The notes under the pieces are model-generated. The model was not told where the DNA came from, ran no database searches, and was given only the letters and a program-made list of their open reading frames with translations. A program made the translations under genes and the position numbers. DNA of 64,000 bases. It comes from an uncultured Phascolarctobacterium sp. (GTDB taxonomy: Bacteria; Bacillota; Negativicutes; Acidaminococcales; Acidaminococcaceae). Location of the stretch: contig CANQBR010000003.1 in the NCBI GenBank assembly GCA_947589605.1, positions 1-64,000 on the forward strand, written 5' to 3'. This document shows, piece by piece, positions 1-10,508 of the stretch (the stretch's first letter is position 1; each line of letters starts with the position of its first letter).

Positions 1-1062
1 CTCCATAGCTACTACTTTTTGGATGTAATCTCTCTTTTCCCGCAAATCGGCGTAGGCACCGCCGTAAAGATCGATCACTGTGTCAACTGCTCCCGCCAAG
101 AAAGGTTTTTCGATGCCCAAAAGGCGGCCGTGGCGTACTGCTCTGCGCAAAATACGGCGCAACACGTAGCCCCTGCCCTCGTTGGAGGGCAGGATGCCGT
201 CGCCTATCATGAAAGTGAGGCTGCGGGCGTGATCGGCGATGACCTTCATGGAAATATCGGCGGCCGCTTTAGAGCCGTAGTCGATGCCGGCGGTCTCGGC
301 CGCATATTCGATGAGGGGAAAGAGCAGGTCCGTCTCAAAATTGGATGGTTTGCCCTGGATGACGCTGGCCAATCTTTCCAAGCCGCAGCCGGTGTCGATG
401 TTTTTGCTCTTCAAAGGAGTGTAAGACCCGTCTTCGTTTTTGTTGAACTGAGTGAAGACCAGGTTCCAGATCTCCAAAAAACGGTCGCAGTCGCAACCCG
501 GCTTGCAATCGGGGCGGCCGCAGCCTCGTTCGGGCCCCAGGTCGATGTGGATCTCGCTGTCGGGACCGCAGGGACCGGTGCCTATCTCCCAAAAGTTTTC
601 TTCCAGCCGCACGATGCGTTCATCGGGGACGCCCACTGTCTCGTGCCAAATTTCATAAGCTTCGTCGTCTTTGGGATAAATGGTCACCCACAGTTTATCG
701 GCGGGTAGGCCCATCACTTCCGTCAAAAATTCCCAGCTCCAGGGGATGATCTCTTTTTTGAAATAATCGCCGAAAGAAAAGTTCCCCAGCATTTCGAAAT
801 AGGTGTGATGGCGGGCGGTGCGGCCCACATTCTCGATGTCGCCGGTGCGCACGCACTTTTGACAGGTGACCACGCGGGGAGAGGGAGGCTTCAGTTTGCC
901 GGTGAAAAAGGGTTTGAAGGGAGCCATGCCCGCCCCGATCAAAAGCAGAGTCGGATCGTCCTGAGGGATGAGGGAAGCGCTGGGCAGATGCAAGTGCCCT
1001 CTTGCTTCGAAAAATTCGATGAATTTGGCGCGGATCTCGTCGCCGCTCATATATTTCATCAT
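1..1062 (-). CDS. alaS: Alanyl-tRNA synthetase (N-terminal part, cut by window edge)
   Basis: Class II aminoacyl-tRNA synthetase that charges tRNA-Ala in the cytoplasm. The minus strand reads continuously from an ATG at 1062 to base 1, giving 354 N-terminal residues of a protein that is normally about 870 residues; the editing and C-Ala domains lie outside. Visible landmarks are GMAPFKPFF near residue 46, the stretch from [13 protein letters not shown] to [18 protein letters not shown] at about residues 68-103, and GCGLERL further on, all typical of the AlaRS catalytic core. AAGGAG at 1070-1075 precedes the ATG with normal spacing; a second ATG immediately follows the first, so the start is certain to within one codon. 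It has its own promoter after the aminotransferase terminator. Confidence 0.97.
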   Translation of the reverse strand, partial: MMKYMSGDEIRAKFIEFFEARGHLHLPSASLIPQDDPTLLLIGAGMAPFKPFFTGKLKPPSPRVVTCQKCVRTGDIENVGRTARHHTYFEMLGNFSFGDYFKKEIIPWSWEFLTEVMGLPADKLWVTIYPKDDEAYEIWHETVGVPDERIVRLEENFWEIGTGPCGPDSEIHIDLGPERGCGRPDCKPGCDCDRFLEIWNLVFTQFNKNEDGSYTPLKSKNIDTGCGLERLASVIQGKPSNFETDLLFPLIEYAAETAGIDYGSKAAADISMKVIADHARSLTFMIGDGILPSNEGRGYVLRRILRRAVRHGRLLGIEKPFLAGAVDTVIDLYGGAYADLREKRDYIQKVVAME

Positions 1063-1156
1063 CGCTACACTCCTTGCGTCGTTGATCAAAAATTTTTGCC
1101 GATGCTTTGCGAGCCTGCGTCTTGCGCCTGCTCTCCTTTTTCGTTTCAACATTTTC

Positions 1157-1185
1157 ATTATACACTACCGCCGAAGAAAAAAACA
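1157..1185 (-). promoter_or_regulatory. alaS promoter
   Basis: Minus-strand TATAAT at 1157-1162 lies about 95 bases before the alaS start. A TTGTTT lies 18 bases upstream, overlapping the T-run of the preceding terminator. The leader that follows is under 100 bases and shows no T-box features. Confidence 0.6.
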
Positions 1186-1239
1186 AGCGCAAATCGCCTC
1201 TCCCTTTCTGCCGCTGCAGTAAGGGAGAGAGACCTGCGC
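1176..1239 (-). terminator. Terminator after the aminotransferase gene
   Basis: A long hairpin pairs GCGCA/TGCGC at its base and CTCTCCCTT/AAGGGAGAG near the tip. On the minus strand it is followed by a run of seven T. It lies 38 bases after the aminotransferase stop codon. Confidence 0.85.
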
Positions 1240-1276
1240 TTTTCGTTCGCTGCCTTTTTATTTTTTCTTCGACTTT

Positions 1277-2464
1277 TTATTTGGCGTTATAAGCTTTCAA
1301 TGCTTCGCCCAAAATGTAGATGGCCCGCTTTAAACTTTCGCAATTCAGCACATAAGCCAGCCGCGCTTCCTTCGTCCCGCAGCCGGGGGTGCTGTAAAAG
1401 CCGTTGCCGGGGGCGAACATCACCGTTTCATTATCGATGGCGAAATTTTCCAACGTCCAAATGGCGAATTTTTCCGCATCGTCCACCGGCAGGCTCACCA
1501 TCACGTAGAAGGCGCCCTTGGGGTCGCCGGCCTTCACGCCGGGCAGTTTGGCCAGCGCTGCCACGATAGTGTCTCTTCTCTTTTTATATTCGGCGTTCAC
1601 CGCTTCGAGATAAGCGGACGGCGTGCCGTAAAGAGCCGCGGCTCCCACCTGCTCCAACGCCGGGCTGCACAGTCTGCCCTGACAGCATTTCAGCAATTCT
1701 TTGCCCAAAGCTTTGTTTTTGCTGATGATGCAACCGATGCGGGCGCCGCAGGCGCTGTAGCGTTTGGAGATGGAGTCGATCAAAATAAGATTCTGCTCCA
1801 ATTCCTTCATGCTGCCGAAACTGCGATAGGCGCCGTCGTAGACGAATTCTCTGTAAACTTCGTCGGCGATGAGGGCTAAGTCGTGTTTCAACACCAGACG
1901 GGCGATCATGTCCTGCTCTTCGCTCGTATAGACCACGCCGGTGGGGTTGCCCGGGTTGGTGAGGATGACGGCCTTGGTGCGGGGAGTGATGTAACTTTCG
2001 ATCACTTCCTCGGGCGGCAGATGATAGCCGCTCTCCACGTCGGTGGGCACCGCTTTGATCTTTGCGCCGAACTCGCCGGCGAAAGTGCTGTAGTTGGCGT
2101 AAAAAGGCTCGAAAGCCAGCACTTCGTCTCCGGCGTCGCACAGGGCCAGCACGGCGAAGAAAAGGGCCTCGCTGCCGCCGTTGGTGATGAAGATATCCGC
2201 CGCATCGTAATCCATGCCCCAAGCGGCGTAATATTTTTGGATGGCGGCGATGAGAGCGGGCTCTCCTTTGGAATTGCCGTAGGCCACCACTTTTGCGTCA
2301 AAAGCTTTCACCGCTTCCATGAAGGCCGGCGGCGTCACGATATCGGGCTGACCGATGTTCAGGTGATAGACCTTTTTCCCCGCTGCCTTGGCCTTATCTG
2401 CATAAGGCGTCAGCTTGCGGATGGGCGACTGCTGCAATAGTTGTACTCGCTGAGATAATTTCAT
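1277..2464 (-). CDS. Class I/II PLP-dependent aminotransferase
   Basis: Predicted cytoplasmic aminotransferase of fold-type I, 395 residues, close to the usual size. It carries NPGNPTG at 170-176, DEVY at 201-204 and the Schiff-base lysine at about K234 in SISKRYSACG, followed by the arginine-containing G-A-R-I-G segment. The arrangement resembles the aspartate/aromatic aminotransferase subgroup; the amino donor cannot be read from sequence. I chose the ATG at 2464 because GGGAGGGGG stands just upstream; ten extra in-frame codons exist upstream but lack a ribosome site. It is followed by its own terminator and preceded by a promoter set in an inverted repeat, so it is probably transcribed alone. 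Confidence 0.9.
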   Translation of the reverse strand: MKLSQRVQLLQQSPIRKLTPYADKAKAAGKKVYHLNIGQPDIVTPPAFMEAVKAFDAKVVAYGNSKGEPALIAAIQKYYAAWGMDYDAADIFITNGGSEALFFAVLALCDAGDEVLAFEPFYANYSTFAGEFGAKIKAVPTDVESGYHLPPEEVIESYITPRTKAVILTNPGNPTGVVYTSEEQDMIARLVLKHDLALIADEVYREFVYDGAYRSFGSMKELEQNLILIDSISKRYSACGARIGCIISKNKALGKELLKCCQGRLCSPALEQVGAAALYGTPSAYLEAVNAEYKKRRDTIVAALAKLPGVKAGDPKGAFYVMVSLPVDDAEKFAIWTLENFAIDNETVMFAPGNGFYSTPGCGTKEARLAYVLNCESLKRAIYILGEALKAYNAK

Positions 2465-2550
2465 CGTAAACGACCCCCTCCCAAAAAATAACAAAGCAAG
2501 GAGCAGCAGGCTGCACTGCCCGCTGTCCTGCCCGAAAACGAAAACTCGTC

Positions 2551-2607
2551 TACTTAATATTATAAGGCCCGGCTCTCACAATGCAAGAGCCGAGCCTTAT
2601 GTAGACA
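2551..2607 (-). promoter_or_regulatory. Aminotransferase promoter inside a large inverted repeat
   Basis: An inverted repeat pairs ATAAGGC with GCCTTAT and GGCTCT with AGAGCC over 2562-2600, with outer GTCTAC/GTAGAC arms. A minus-strand TATAAT at 2559-2564 overlaps one arm, and TTGCAT lies 16 bases upstream near the loop. No T-run follows on the minus strand, so an operator or a structured 5' leader is more likely than a terminator. Confidence 0.5.
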
Positions 2608-2677
2608 GTATACACGTTGCGACGCTTTCGCTCAAAACTTTTCTTGAAATTTTTTCTCCGTAAATTTTTCTCGACCG

Positions 2678-2817
2678 TTTTTTGTTTTGATCGTAAGCCG
2701 CAGACATCGCCGTTTTTTTGTTTCGATCGTAAGTTGCGGGCTTGCTCGTTTTTTGTTTCGACTGTGAGCAGCGGCCCGCCAGATCTTTGTTTCGATCTCG
2801 AGCCGCAGCCCGCTGCG
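2678..2817. repeat. About four degenerate 36 bp tandem repeats
   Basis: Units begin near 2678, 2713, 2749 and 2785. The shared core is a T-run, then GTTTCGATCGTAAGC or a variant, then a short GC-rich stretch. They fill the space just downstream of the clpB stop codon; nothing else is visible between clpB and the aminotransferase promoter. The period is a multiple of three, so an open frame crosses them by chance. Confidence 0.7.
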
Positions 2818-2821
2818 TTTT

Positions 2822-5365
<2,544 letters not shown>

Positions 5366-5414
5366 CTCACATCACTCCGATCTCTTTCATACGCAGTTCT
5401 TGTCTGCTGTCTAT

Positions 5415-5443
5415 ATTATAAGTCAAAAAGTCAAAAAGTCAAA
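5415..5443 (-). promoter_or_regulatory. clpB promoter with three AGTCAAA repeats
   Basis: Minus-strand TTGACT (5437-5442), a 16 base spacer and TATAAT (5415-5420). On the plus strand AGTCAAA occurs three times at 5421, 5429 and 5437, period 8, covering the spacer and -35. The heptamer resembles the CtsR half-site GGTCAAA, but CtsR sites normally have a 3 base gap and period 10. No CIRCE element is visible. Confidence 0.75.
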
Positions 5444-5453
5444 GCTTTTTTCT

Positions 5454-5818
5454 GACTTTCTCGAAATATTTTTCTTTTCTTCGCAGCAAGAGCGAAGGCA
5501 CGCGCCTAAAAACAAAAAAGCTATGGCGTCTTCGGTTTCTGATTTTTCACAAGAACAACTCTCTTTTTCTCTGTCTTTTTTGTTTCAGTATAAAAGGACC
5601 GACGTTTAGGATCAAAAAGTCATGTAAACCGCAAACCGGCGGGGCTTCGTTTTCCCGCTCCCTTTCAAAAAGTCCGCCGCTCCTGCGCTTTGACTTTTTT
5701 CAAAACATTTTTCTTTTTTCGCGGCGATCTTTTCTTTGAAGTCATCGCTCCTGCGCCGCAGTCTTTTCTGCTTCGTCGTTTAGATTTTTTTGCCGATCGC
5801 AACGGCTTCGGCCAAAAC
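5454..5818. other. AT-rich intergenic region with a repeated 34-mer
   Basis: No gene is visible between the clpB promoter and the terminator at 5821. The sequences at 5454-5487 and 5692-5725 are near-copies, sharing GACTTT, a run around TTTTTCTTTT and TTCGC-GGC. Open frames here lack ribosome sites and normal codon use. Confidence 0.5.
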
Positions 5819-5847
5819 AAAAAGAGGGAAGCAAAACTTCCCTCTTT
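5815..5847 (-). terminator. Terminator after the 274-residue helical protein gene
   Basis: AAAGAGGGAAG at 5821-5831 pairs perfectly with CTTCCCTCTTT at 5837-5847 around a 5 base loop. T-rich sequence follows on the minus strand, directly after the stop codon at 5869. It could also work on the plus strand. Confidence 0.85.
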
Positions 5848-5868
5848 CTTTCGATCTTTTGCCGCGCT

Positions 5869-6693
5869 TTATTCGCCCTGCTCTTTGGCTTTGGCCGCTT
5901 CTTTTTCCAAATAGCGTTGATATTGACGTCTGCGTACTTCTGCCACGTCCGGCACCGGCAATTTTTCCCACGGCACGAACTGGATCTGTGTGCAATGGAG
6001 CAAAGCAGCATAGCGTTCCTTCTCCGTCGAAGAAGTCAGGGCCTCGGCCACCGCCTTTTGTGCCGCCGGTGCCGTCGGAAAATGTTCATACGCTTTTTGA
6101 AGAAGTTCGCAGCCTTTGGCATGATCTTCTTCCTCCGCCGCCAGCGTCGCCAAAAAAACATAAGCGTAAAAACGGTAAGGGTCTACTGCCGGCCCCTCCG
6201 CCCAGCGGACGGCCTCGTTCAACAAGGCGCCCTTCAAAACATTTTGAGCCTCTGCCTCGGCCTTCTCTTTTTCTCCGGCCGCTTTTTGCAACTCTAAACG
6301 GCGCAGCCAGATGCGTCCTCTGTTGGCGCTGCGAAAAGGATGCTCATAGGCGAGGCAAAGTTGGTGAGCTTCTTCGAAAAAAGGCAGGGCCGCAGCCGTC
6401 TGTCCCGTCAGCAGCCAAACGATCTCCCCTAAGTCCCGCAGACACAGAGTCTTGTGCTCCGCTTCGCTGAGGCCCCAATCAGGAGCATCGTTCATATCGG
6501 GCTTGATATAGCGCACGGTGCTCAGCACCCGCATGGCTCCTTCCACATCTTTCAAGATGAGCAGCATGCGGCCTACGGTGCTACGGTTGCGCCAATCGTT
6601 GTATTCGCCTATCAGACTGGCAGGCAACGGATAGTCGCAGGTCTCGATCTTGTGCAGGTAGCCCTGCCATTCCTCTCTGGTCAATGCTTCCAT
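5869..6693 (-). CDS. Hypothetical helical-repeat protein
   Basis: A 274-residue soluble protein that I do not recognise. It is rich in Ala, Glu and Leu with several aromatic helix pairs. Stretches such as LLTGQTAAALPFFEEAHQLC and AEEEDHAKGCELLQKAYEHF look like TPR-type helical hairpins at about residues 95-115 and 195-215. There is no signal peptide or membrane segment, and the C-terminal 40 residues are highly charged. I start it at the ATG at 6693 because GAGGAG precedes it by 7 bases; the 17 codons upstream have no ribosome site. It has its own promoter and terminator, so it is monocistronic. A scaffold or adaptor role is possible but not supported by context. Confidence 0.75.
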   Translation of the reverse strand: MEALTREEWQGYLHKIETCDYPLPASLIGEYNDWRNRSTVGRMLLILKDVEGAMRVLSTVRYIKPDMNDAPDWGLSEAEHKTLCLRDLGEIVWLLTGQTAAALPFFEEAHQLCLAYEHPFRSANRGRIWLRRLELQKAAGEKEKAEAEAQNVLKGALLNEAVRWAEGPAVDPYRFYAYVFLATLAAEEEDHAKGCELLQKAYEHFPTAPAAQKAVAEALTSSTEKERYAALLHCTQIQFVPWEKLPVPDVAEVRRRQYQRYLEKEAAKAKEQGE

Positions 6694-6735
6694 AGTTTTT
6701 CTCCTCGTCGGCCGACAGACCGCTCTTTTAGTCCA

Positions 6736-6764
6736 GTGTAACATAGGGACGAGAGGGCAGTCAA
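6736..6764 (-). promoter_or_regulatory. Promoter of the helical-repeat protein gene
   Basis: Minus-strand TTGACT (6759-6764), 17 base spacer, TTACAC (6736-6741), about 43 bases before the chosen start. Confidence 0.6.
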
Positions 6765-6833
6765 ATGCTTTTGCCGGCGGCGCAGGCGACCGCAGCTGCT
6801 AACCTCGGCGCCCTTTTACCCTTGCTGCGATGC

Positions 6834-7256
6834 TCACCTGTTCAAAAAAAAGAGGCCCAGCAGACACAGGCAGATGCCCAGTACCTTGTTTATGGTGATG
6901 GCTTCGTTATACAACAGCGCCCCTGCCGCCAACAGAGCCAGACTCAAAAATGCGCTTTGCACTACAGCGGCCATGCTGACGGCCCAGCCGCTTTTATAAG
7001 CATATATGTAGCCCCCCTCTAGGCCTACCACGGCCACGCCCAATAAAATGGGAGCCAAATTCATTTTAGCAAATTCCTCCGGCAGACTGCCACCTCTGTT
7101 GGTGGCGAAAAACAGTGCAGCTGCGCTTGCGGCCCCCACAAGATAAACGATGGTCATAGACGCCATAGTGTCCATTTCTTTGGGAACGCTTTTAGCGCAA
7201 ATGTGATAAACTACATTGGAAAATACTACCAAGGCGATGGGCCAGATCATAGCCAT
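6834..7256 (-). CDS. Small EamA/DMT-like membrane protein
   Basis: A 140-residue integral membrane protein with about four to five hydrophobic segments, the size of a half-length drug/metabolite transporter of the EamA or SMR-like type. The last segment, ITINKVLGICLCLLGLFFLNR, matches the usual end of EamA domains (a short loop, then a G-rich helix). Such half-size proteins normally dimerise; substrates cannot be inferred. The ATG at 7256 follows GGGAGGGATGCAAA; the upstream 30 in-frame codons are ignored because the promoter -10 lies inside them. It is a single-gene unit with a near-consensus promoter. Confidence 0.8.
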   Translation of the reverse strand: MAMIWPIALVVFSNVVYHICAKSVPKEMDTMASMTIVYLVGAASAAALFFATNRGGSLPEEFAKMNLAPILLGVAVVGLEGGYIYAYKSGWAVSMAAVVQSAFLSLALLAAGALLYNEAITINKVLGICLCLLGLFFLNR

Positions 7257-7328
7257 TTTGCATCCCTCCCAAAAAACAACAGCCAGACTTTTCAGCCTGA
7301 CCGGCGGCAGGTGCTCTCCCGCGGCTTC

Positions 7329-7357
7329 ATTATACCCTCGCGGCAAGGGGCCGTCAA
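7329..7357 (-). promoter_or_regulatory. Promoter of the small EamA-like gene
   Basis: Minus-strand TTGACG (7352-7357), 17 base spacer, TATAAT (7329-7334). This near-consensus element also rules out translation starting upstream of 7320. Confidence 0.85.
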
Positions 7358-7384
7358 GAGGACCAAGGCCTGCGGCAGTATCAG

Positions 7385-7690
7385 GACAGTGTCAAATGAT
7401 CGTTGGCAAAATTTCGCAAAGCGTCTGATAGAGACCTCTGCCCTTTTCGAAAGGCCGTTACTCGAGCACTTTTAACTTTTTCTCGCTGACTCACCCTCGA
7501 GTGCCCTTCGCTTTTTTCTGCGGAACTGTTATAGAGTGTCCTTCCTCTTTTCTGCACGCTCACGGTCGCGCGGCCTCATCCTTTTTCTCATAGAGCCTAA
7601 ACTGATTTTTTGTCTGCTTTTGCGCATAACATTGTTTCTTATCGGCGTCGGCTGTCTTTGATATTCGGTCTGCAAAGCATCGTCAAACGA
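7385..7690. other. Intergenic region with a roughly 35 bp direct repeat
   Basis: I see no gene in 7385-7690. GAGTG-CCTTC...TTTTCTGC occurs at 7499 and again at 7534. An imperfect inverted repeat, ACTCGAG/CTCGAGT, spans about 7470-7503. Confidence 0.45.
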
Positions 7691-7693
7691 CAG

Positions 7694-7726
7694 CAGCCTC
7701 CGAAATCATATCCGGAGGCTGTTTTT
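7694..7726 (+). terminator. Terminator-like hairpin pointing to the plus strand
   Basis: CAGCCTCCG (7694-7702) pairs with CGGAGGCTG (7713-7721), followed by TTTTT on the plus strand only. The nearest gene ends at 7760 on the minus strand, for which there is no T-run. It may end an unseen plus-strand transcript or act as a 3'-end stabiliser. Confidence 0.6.
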
Positions 7727-7759
7727 CGATAGTTCCTTTTATGAAGTTATCGCTCGTGC

Positions 7760-8206
7760 TCAGATCTGCCCCAGCATCTTCAAAATGCCCTGCGCGATGA
7801 TAGCGCTGAAGATGTAAGTGCCGATGAAGATGACGCAACTGAGGATGATCATCCGCCAGCCGGTCTTGGCGAACACATCCAAGTCTTTGCCGATGGCGAT
7901 GCCTGCGTAAGCCAAGATCTGAGTGCAGAGGGCCACAAAGTTCACCTTAGCCACATAAGCGTTGATGATGTCGGCTCCGGGCACACCGGGAATAGTGAGG
8001 ATGCAACCGATGGTAACTACCCAGCCGGCAGCAGGAAATTTGAAAGGCACTGCTCTGGACAGCAGGATGGAGATGATCACCAGCACGTCCAAAATGATGA
8101 GGCCGGGAATAGACTCCAAAATGGTGGCCTTAGTGGCCAGCACGTTGGATACCAAGCTCATGAAAGTGATAATGGCCAAAGAAAGGATTATGTCTTTGAT
8201 CTTCAT
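7760..8206 (-). CDS. Small membrane protein, partner of the DUF3100-like protein
   Basis: A 148-residue protein with five likely transmembrane helices and a short basic N-terminus. The segment around AYAGIAIGKDLDVFAKTGW (about 103-121), followed by a hydrophobic helix ending in IIAQG, recalls the C-terminal half of small permeases of the LysO/GltS/YeiH type, but I cannot assign a family. Its ATG overlaps the stop of the upstream DUF3100-like gene by four bases (ATGA), with GGAGG upstream inside that gene, so the two are translationally coupled. They are probably two subunits of one transporter. Confidence 0.8.
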   Translation of the reverse strand: MKIKDIILSLAIITFMSLVSNVLATKATILESIPGLIILDVLVIISILLSRAVPFKFPAAGWVVTIGCILTIPGVPGADIINAYVAKVNFVALCTQILAYAGIAIGKDLDVFAKTGWRMIILSCVIFIGTYIFSAIIAQGILKMLGQI

Positions 8207-9003
8207 GCTTTTTCATCCTCCTTTGCCTCTGTTATAGCAGGTTTATCCTTATGCAACTTTTTGTAGAGCCACTCGGTGAGGGGCAGGCCCAGCCATACGC
8301 TCATGTAGAGACCATCCAGACCGGAAAGCATGTTGGAGGCGGCGCCGAAGGCTGCCAACTGTCCTCCCATTTCCGGGTAAGCCGCAGTGAGAGAAGCCAC
8401 AGATGCGGTCATCATAGAGGCGCTGCCCACGCCGCTGGCCATGGCCAGTGCGTAGGGATGGAAAAGATTCAGGGCAGCGGCCACGCTGGCCATGATACCG
8501 AAGAAGATGGTGCCGAACACGGTGCCGGAGATATAAACGCCCATCACGCCGCGGCCCTCGGCGCTGTCTAAGCCGAAGCGCTCGCCGATAAGGGCCACAT
8601 TAGGCTCTCTGGCGATGGAGTGAGCTGCGCCGATAGTCTCGCGGCCCAAGCCCAGCATGATGGCCAAGGGCACACCTAAAAGCACGGTGCCCAAGTTGCC
8701 GAACTCCTGCAAAATAAGGGCGGGGCTGGCAGCGATGATCTTAGGCAAAGTGGGCCCTACCAAAGTGCCGTAGCGGGCCATCAGCAACATCAGTGTGATG
8801 CTGATAAGACCGCTGGCGTCGTCCATTTCCTTCTTGCCGGATATCTTTAAGAACTTCGGAGTGGTAAAGATCCCCAGCAACAAGGCATACAACATGGGCA
8901 CCAGCACGATCTGTCCGACGCCGAACTTGAATGCCTTGGTGCCGATCAATTCCGAGATGATGACCAGCACCAAGACCGTGGCGTGTAATTTGATATTTTT
9001 CAT
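8203..9003 (-). CDS. DUF3100-like integral membrane protein
   Basis: A 266-residue polytopic membrane protein. It starts with a helix at about 8-22, then a second at 30-46 with MLYALLLGIF, and several more up to residue 245, ending in a charged cytoplasmic tail. From memory the N-terminal pattern matches proteins annotated DUF3100, which are found beside amidohydrolases; I could not confirm this by search. AAGGAGG stands 8 bases before the ATG. It lies 40 bases downstream of the M20 amidohydrolase and overlaps the next gene, so the operon looks like uptake of an amidated or acylated amino-acid compound plus its hydrolysis inside the cell. Confidence 0.75.
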   Translation of the reverse strand: MKNIKLHATVLVLVIISELIGTKAFKFGVGQIVLVPMLYALLLGIFTTPKFLKISGKKEMDDASGLISITLMLLMARYGTLVGPTLPKIIAASPALILQEFGNLGTVLLGVPLAIMLGLGRETIGAAHSIAREPNVALIGERFGLDSAEGRGVMGVYISGTVFGTIFFGIMASVAAALNLFHPYALAMASGVGSASMMTASVASLTAAYPEMGGQLAAFGAASNMLSGLDGLYMSVWLGLPLTEWLYKKLHKDKPAITEAKEDEKA

Positions 9004-9043
9004 TACACAGACCTCCTTAAAATTATTATCTATCCCTTCAACC

Positions 9044-10366
9044 TCAGTGGCTAAAGTAACCGGATAACTTGGCGATATATTGCTCCTTAGTAAGGATGTT
9101 CTTGTGAGTGCTTAATATCTCTTTGGCTTCGGCGGCATCGTCATAAAGCAGATCGATGAGCATACAGGCAAAGGCTTTGGCCGGCAGCAGCGCGGCAGCG
9201 GCAAAGTCTACTACTTTAAATCCGGCTGTGTGCAGCAGCCCGGTCACACCTCCTATATAAGGATGGATGACCGGCATGATGTGAGATACGTCCCCCATGT
9301 CCGTCGATGCACTGAAATGGCCCGCATCTCTGATCTTTACATCGGGGAAGGCGAACTTCGCTCCCTCCGCAAAAAGTTCGTTCATTCTGGGGCAGCAGGC
9401 CAAAGGGAACATCCCCGGCAGCGTTTCGATGTTGGTGACGGCCCCCACGGCATCGCCGCCGGCTTTCAAAGCCGCATCCACCCGAGTGTGAGTGCGGTCG
9501 ATGGCGTCCATGCTGGCCGCCCGCACATAAAGTTCCATCCGCACGTCGGCAGGCACGGAGTTGACGATATCTCCGCCTTTGGTGATGATGGGATGCACCC
9601 GCACTACATCTTTTTCCTGAAAAGTCTCCCGCAGGGCATTGATGCCCATCAGACCCAGCATTGCTGCATTAAGAGCATTAACTCCTTCGTGAGGAGCATC
9701 GGCGGCGTGAGCGACCTTGCCTACGTATTGCACCGTCTTGCCGACAAAGCCGTTGCTGGTGTTGCCGATGGAGACGGTAGGCTCGGGCGTGTTCTTATCG
9801 GCATGGATCTGCATGGCCATGTCGATATCGTCGAAACACCCCAGATAAATGAGCTCGCCTTTGCCGCTCAAAAGATGTAATTTGCCTTCTTTCAGCAATT
9901 TTTTTCGATAAGCCAGATCTACATATTCTTCTGCAGGCACGCCGAAGAAAACACAATCACCCGCCAGTTCCGCCATAGCCCCGCTTTTGAGCAAGCCGCA
10001 AGCAGCCCCCAGCATAGCCGTCACCTGCAGGTTATGGCCGCATTGATGAGCTACTCCGGTAAGAGGATCAGCCAAAGGAGCATCGGGGCAACTGATGGCA
10101 TCCAATTCTCCCAAAACGGCTGCGGTAGGACCCTGCCCTTCGTTTTTTCCTCCTCGGGCTCTGGCTTTCACACCGTTGATGGCTAAGCCCGTCTGAGGCT
10201 CCAGTCCCAATTCCTGCCGCATAAAGTCGGCCACCTTGGCCGCTGTCTTCGTTTCTCTGAAACCGGGCTCCGGTTCGTGAGCTATGCTGTCGCAGATAGC
10301 TTCAAGTTTAGCTGCGTGAGCATCCACCGCAGCACAGGCCGCTTTCTTCAGCTCGATCTTTTTCAT
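9044..10366 (-). CDS. M20D-type amidohydrolase (AbgB-like)
   Basis: A 440-residue dinuclear metal hydrolase of the M20 family, subfamily D, which splits amide bonds of N-acyl amino acids or p-aminobenzoyl-glutamate. Metal ligands are visible as HQCGHN (about 107-112), the PAEE glutamates (about 150), HADKNTP (about 196) and a C-terminal LLHTAGF histidine (about 393). The HAADAPHEGVNAL motif marks the lid/dimerisation domain. Length and order suit AbgB/HmrA-type proteins. It is the first gene of an operon with the DUF3100-like pair, which suggests that the substrate is imported by them. The start follows GGGAGG. Confidence 0.9.
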   Translation of the reverse strand: MKKIELKKAACAAVDAHAAKLEAICDSIAHEPEPGFRETKTAAKVADFMRQELGLEPQTGLAINGVKARARGGKNEGQGPTAAVLGELDAISCPDAPLADPLTGVAHQCGHNLQVTAMLGAACGLLKSGAMAELAGDCVFFGVPAEEYVDLAYRKKLLKEGKLHLLSGKGELIYLGCFDDIDMAMQIHADKNTPEPTVSIGNTSNGFVGKTVQYVGKVAHAADAPHEGVNALNAAMLGLMGINALRETFQEKDVVRVHPIITKGGDIVNSVPADVRMELYVRAASMDAIDRTHTRVDAALKAGGDAVGAVTNIETLPGMFPLACCPRMNELFAEGAKFAFPDVKIRDAGHFSASTDMGDVSHIMPVIHPYIGGVTGLLHTAGFKVVDFAAAALLPAKAFACMLIDLLYDDAAEAKEILSTHKNILTKEQYIAKLSGYFSH

Positions 10367-10444
10367 GTTTTGCCTCCCTTTTAAAACAAAACACTATGCT
10401 AAACGCCGCGAGGGCGGGGCTCGGACACAAAAATTTTACAGTTA

Positions 10445-10450
10445 ATTATA
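10445..10450 (-). promoter_or_regulatory. Probable -10 of the amidohydrolase operon
   Basis: Minus-strand TATAAT about 80 bases before the amidohydrolase start, in an AT-rich stretch. The -35 (TTCAAG, 16 bases upstream) is weak, which suggests an activator. Confidence 0.5.
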
Positions 10451-10508
10451 ACATATAAAAGGACTGCTTGAAAAGAACAGAAAGCAAAAGCCTTCGATAT
10501 TTTCGTTT

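Noticed and set aside
1063..1160. T-box leader before alaS
   Set aside because: The leader is under 100 bases, with no specifier loop, T-box sequence or antiterminator.
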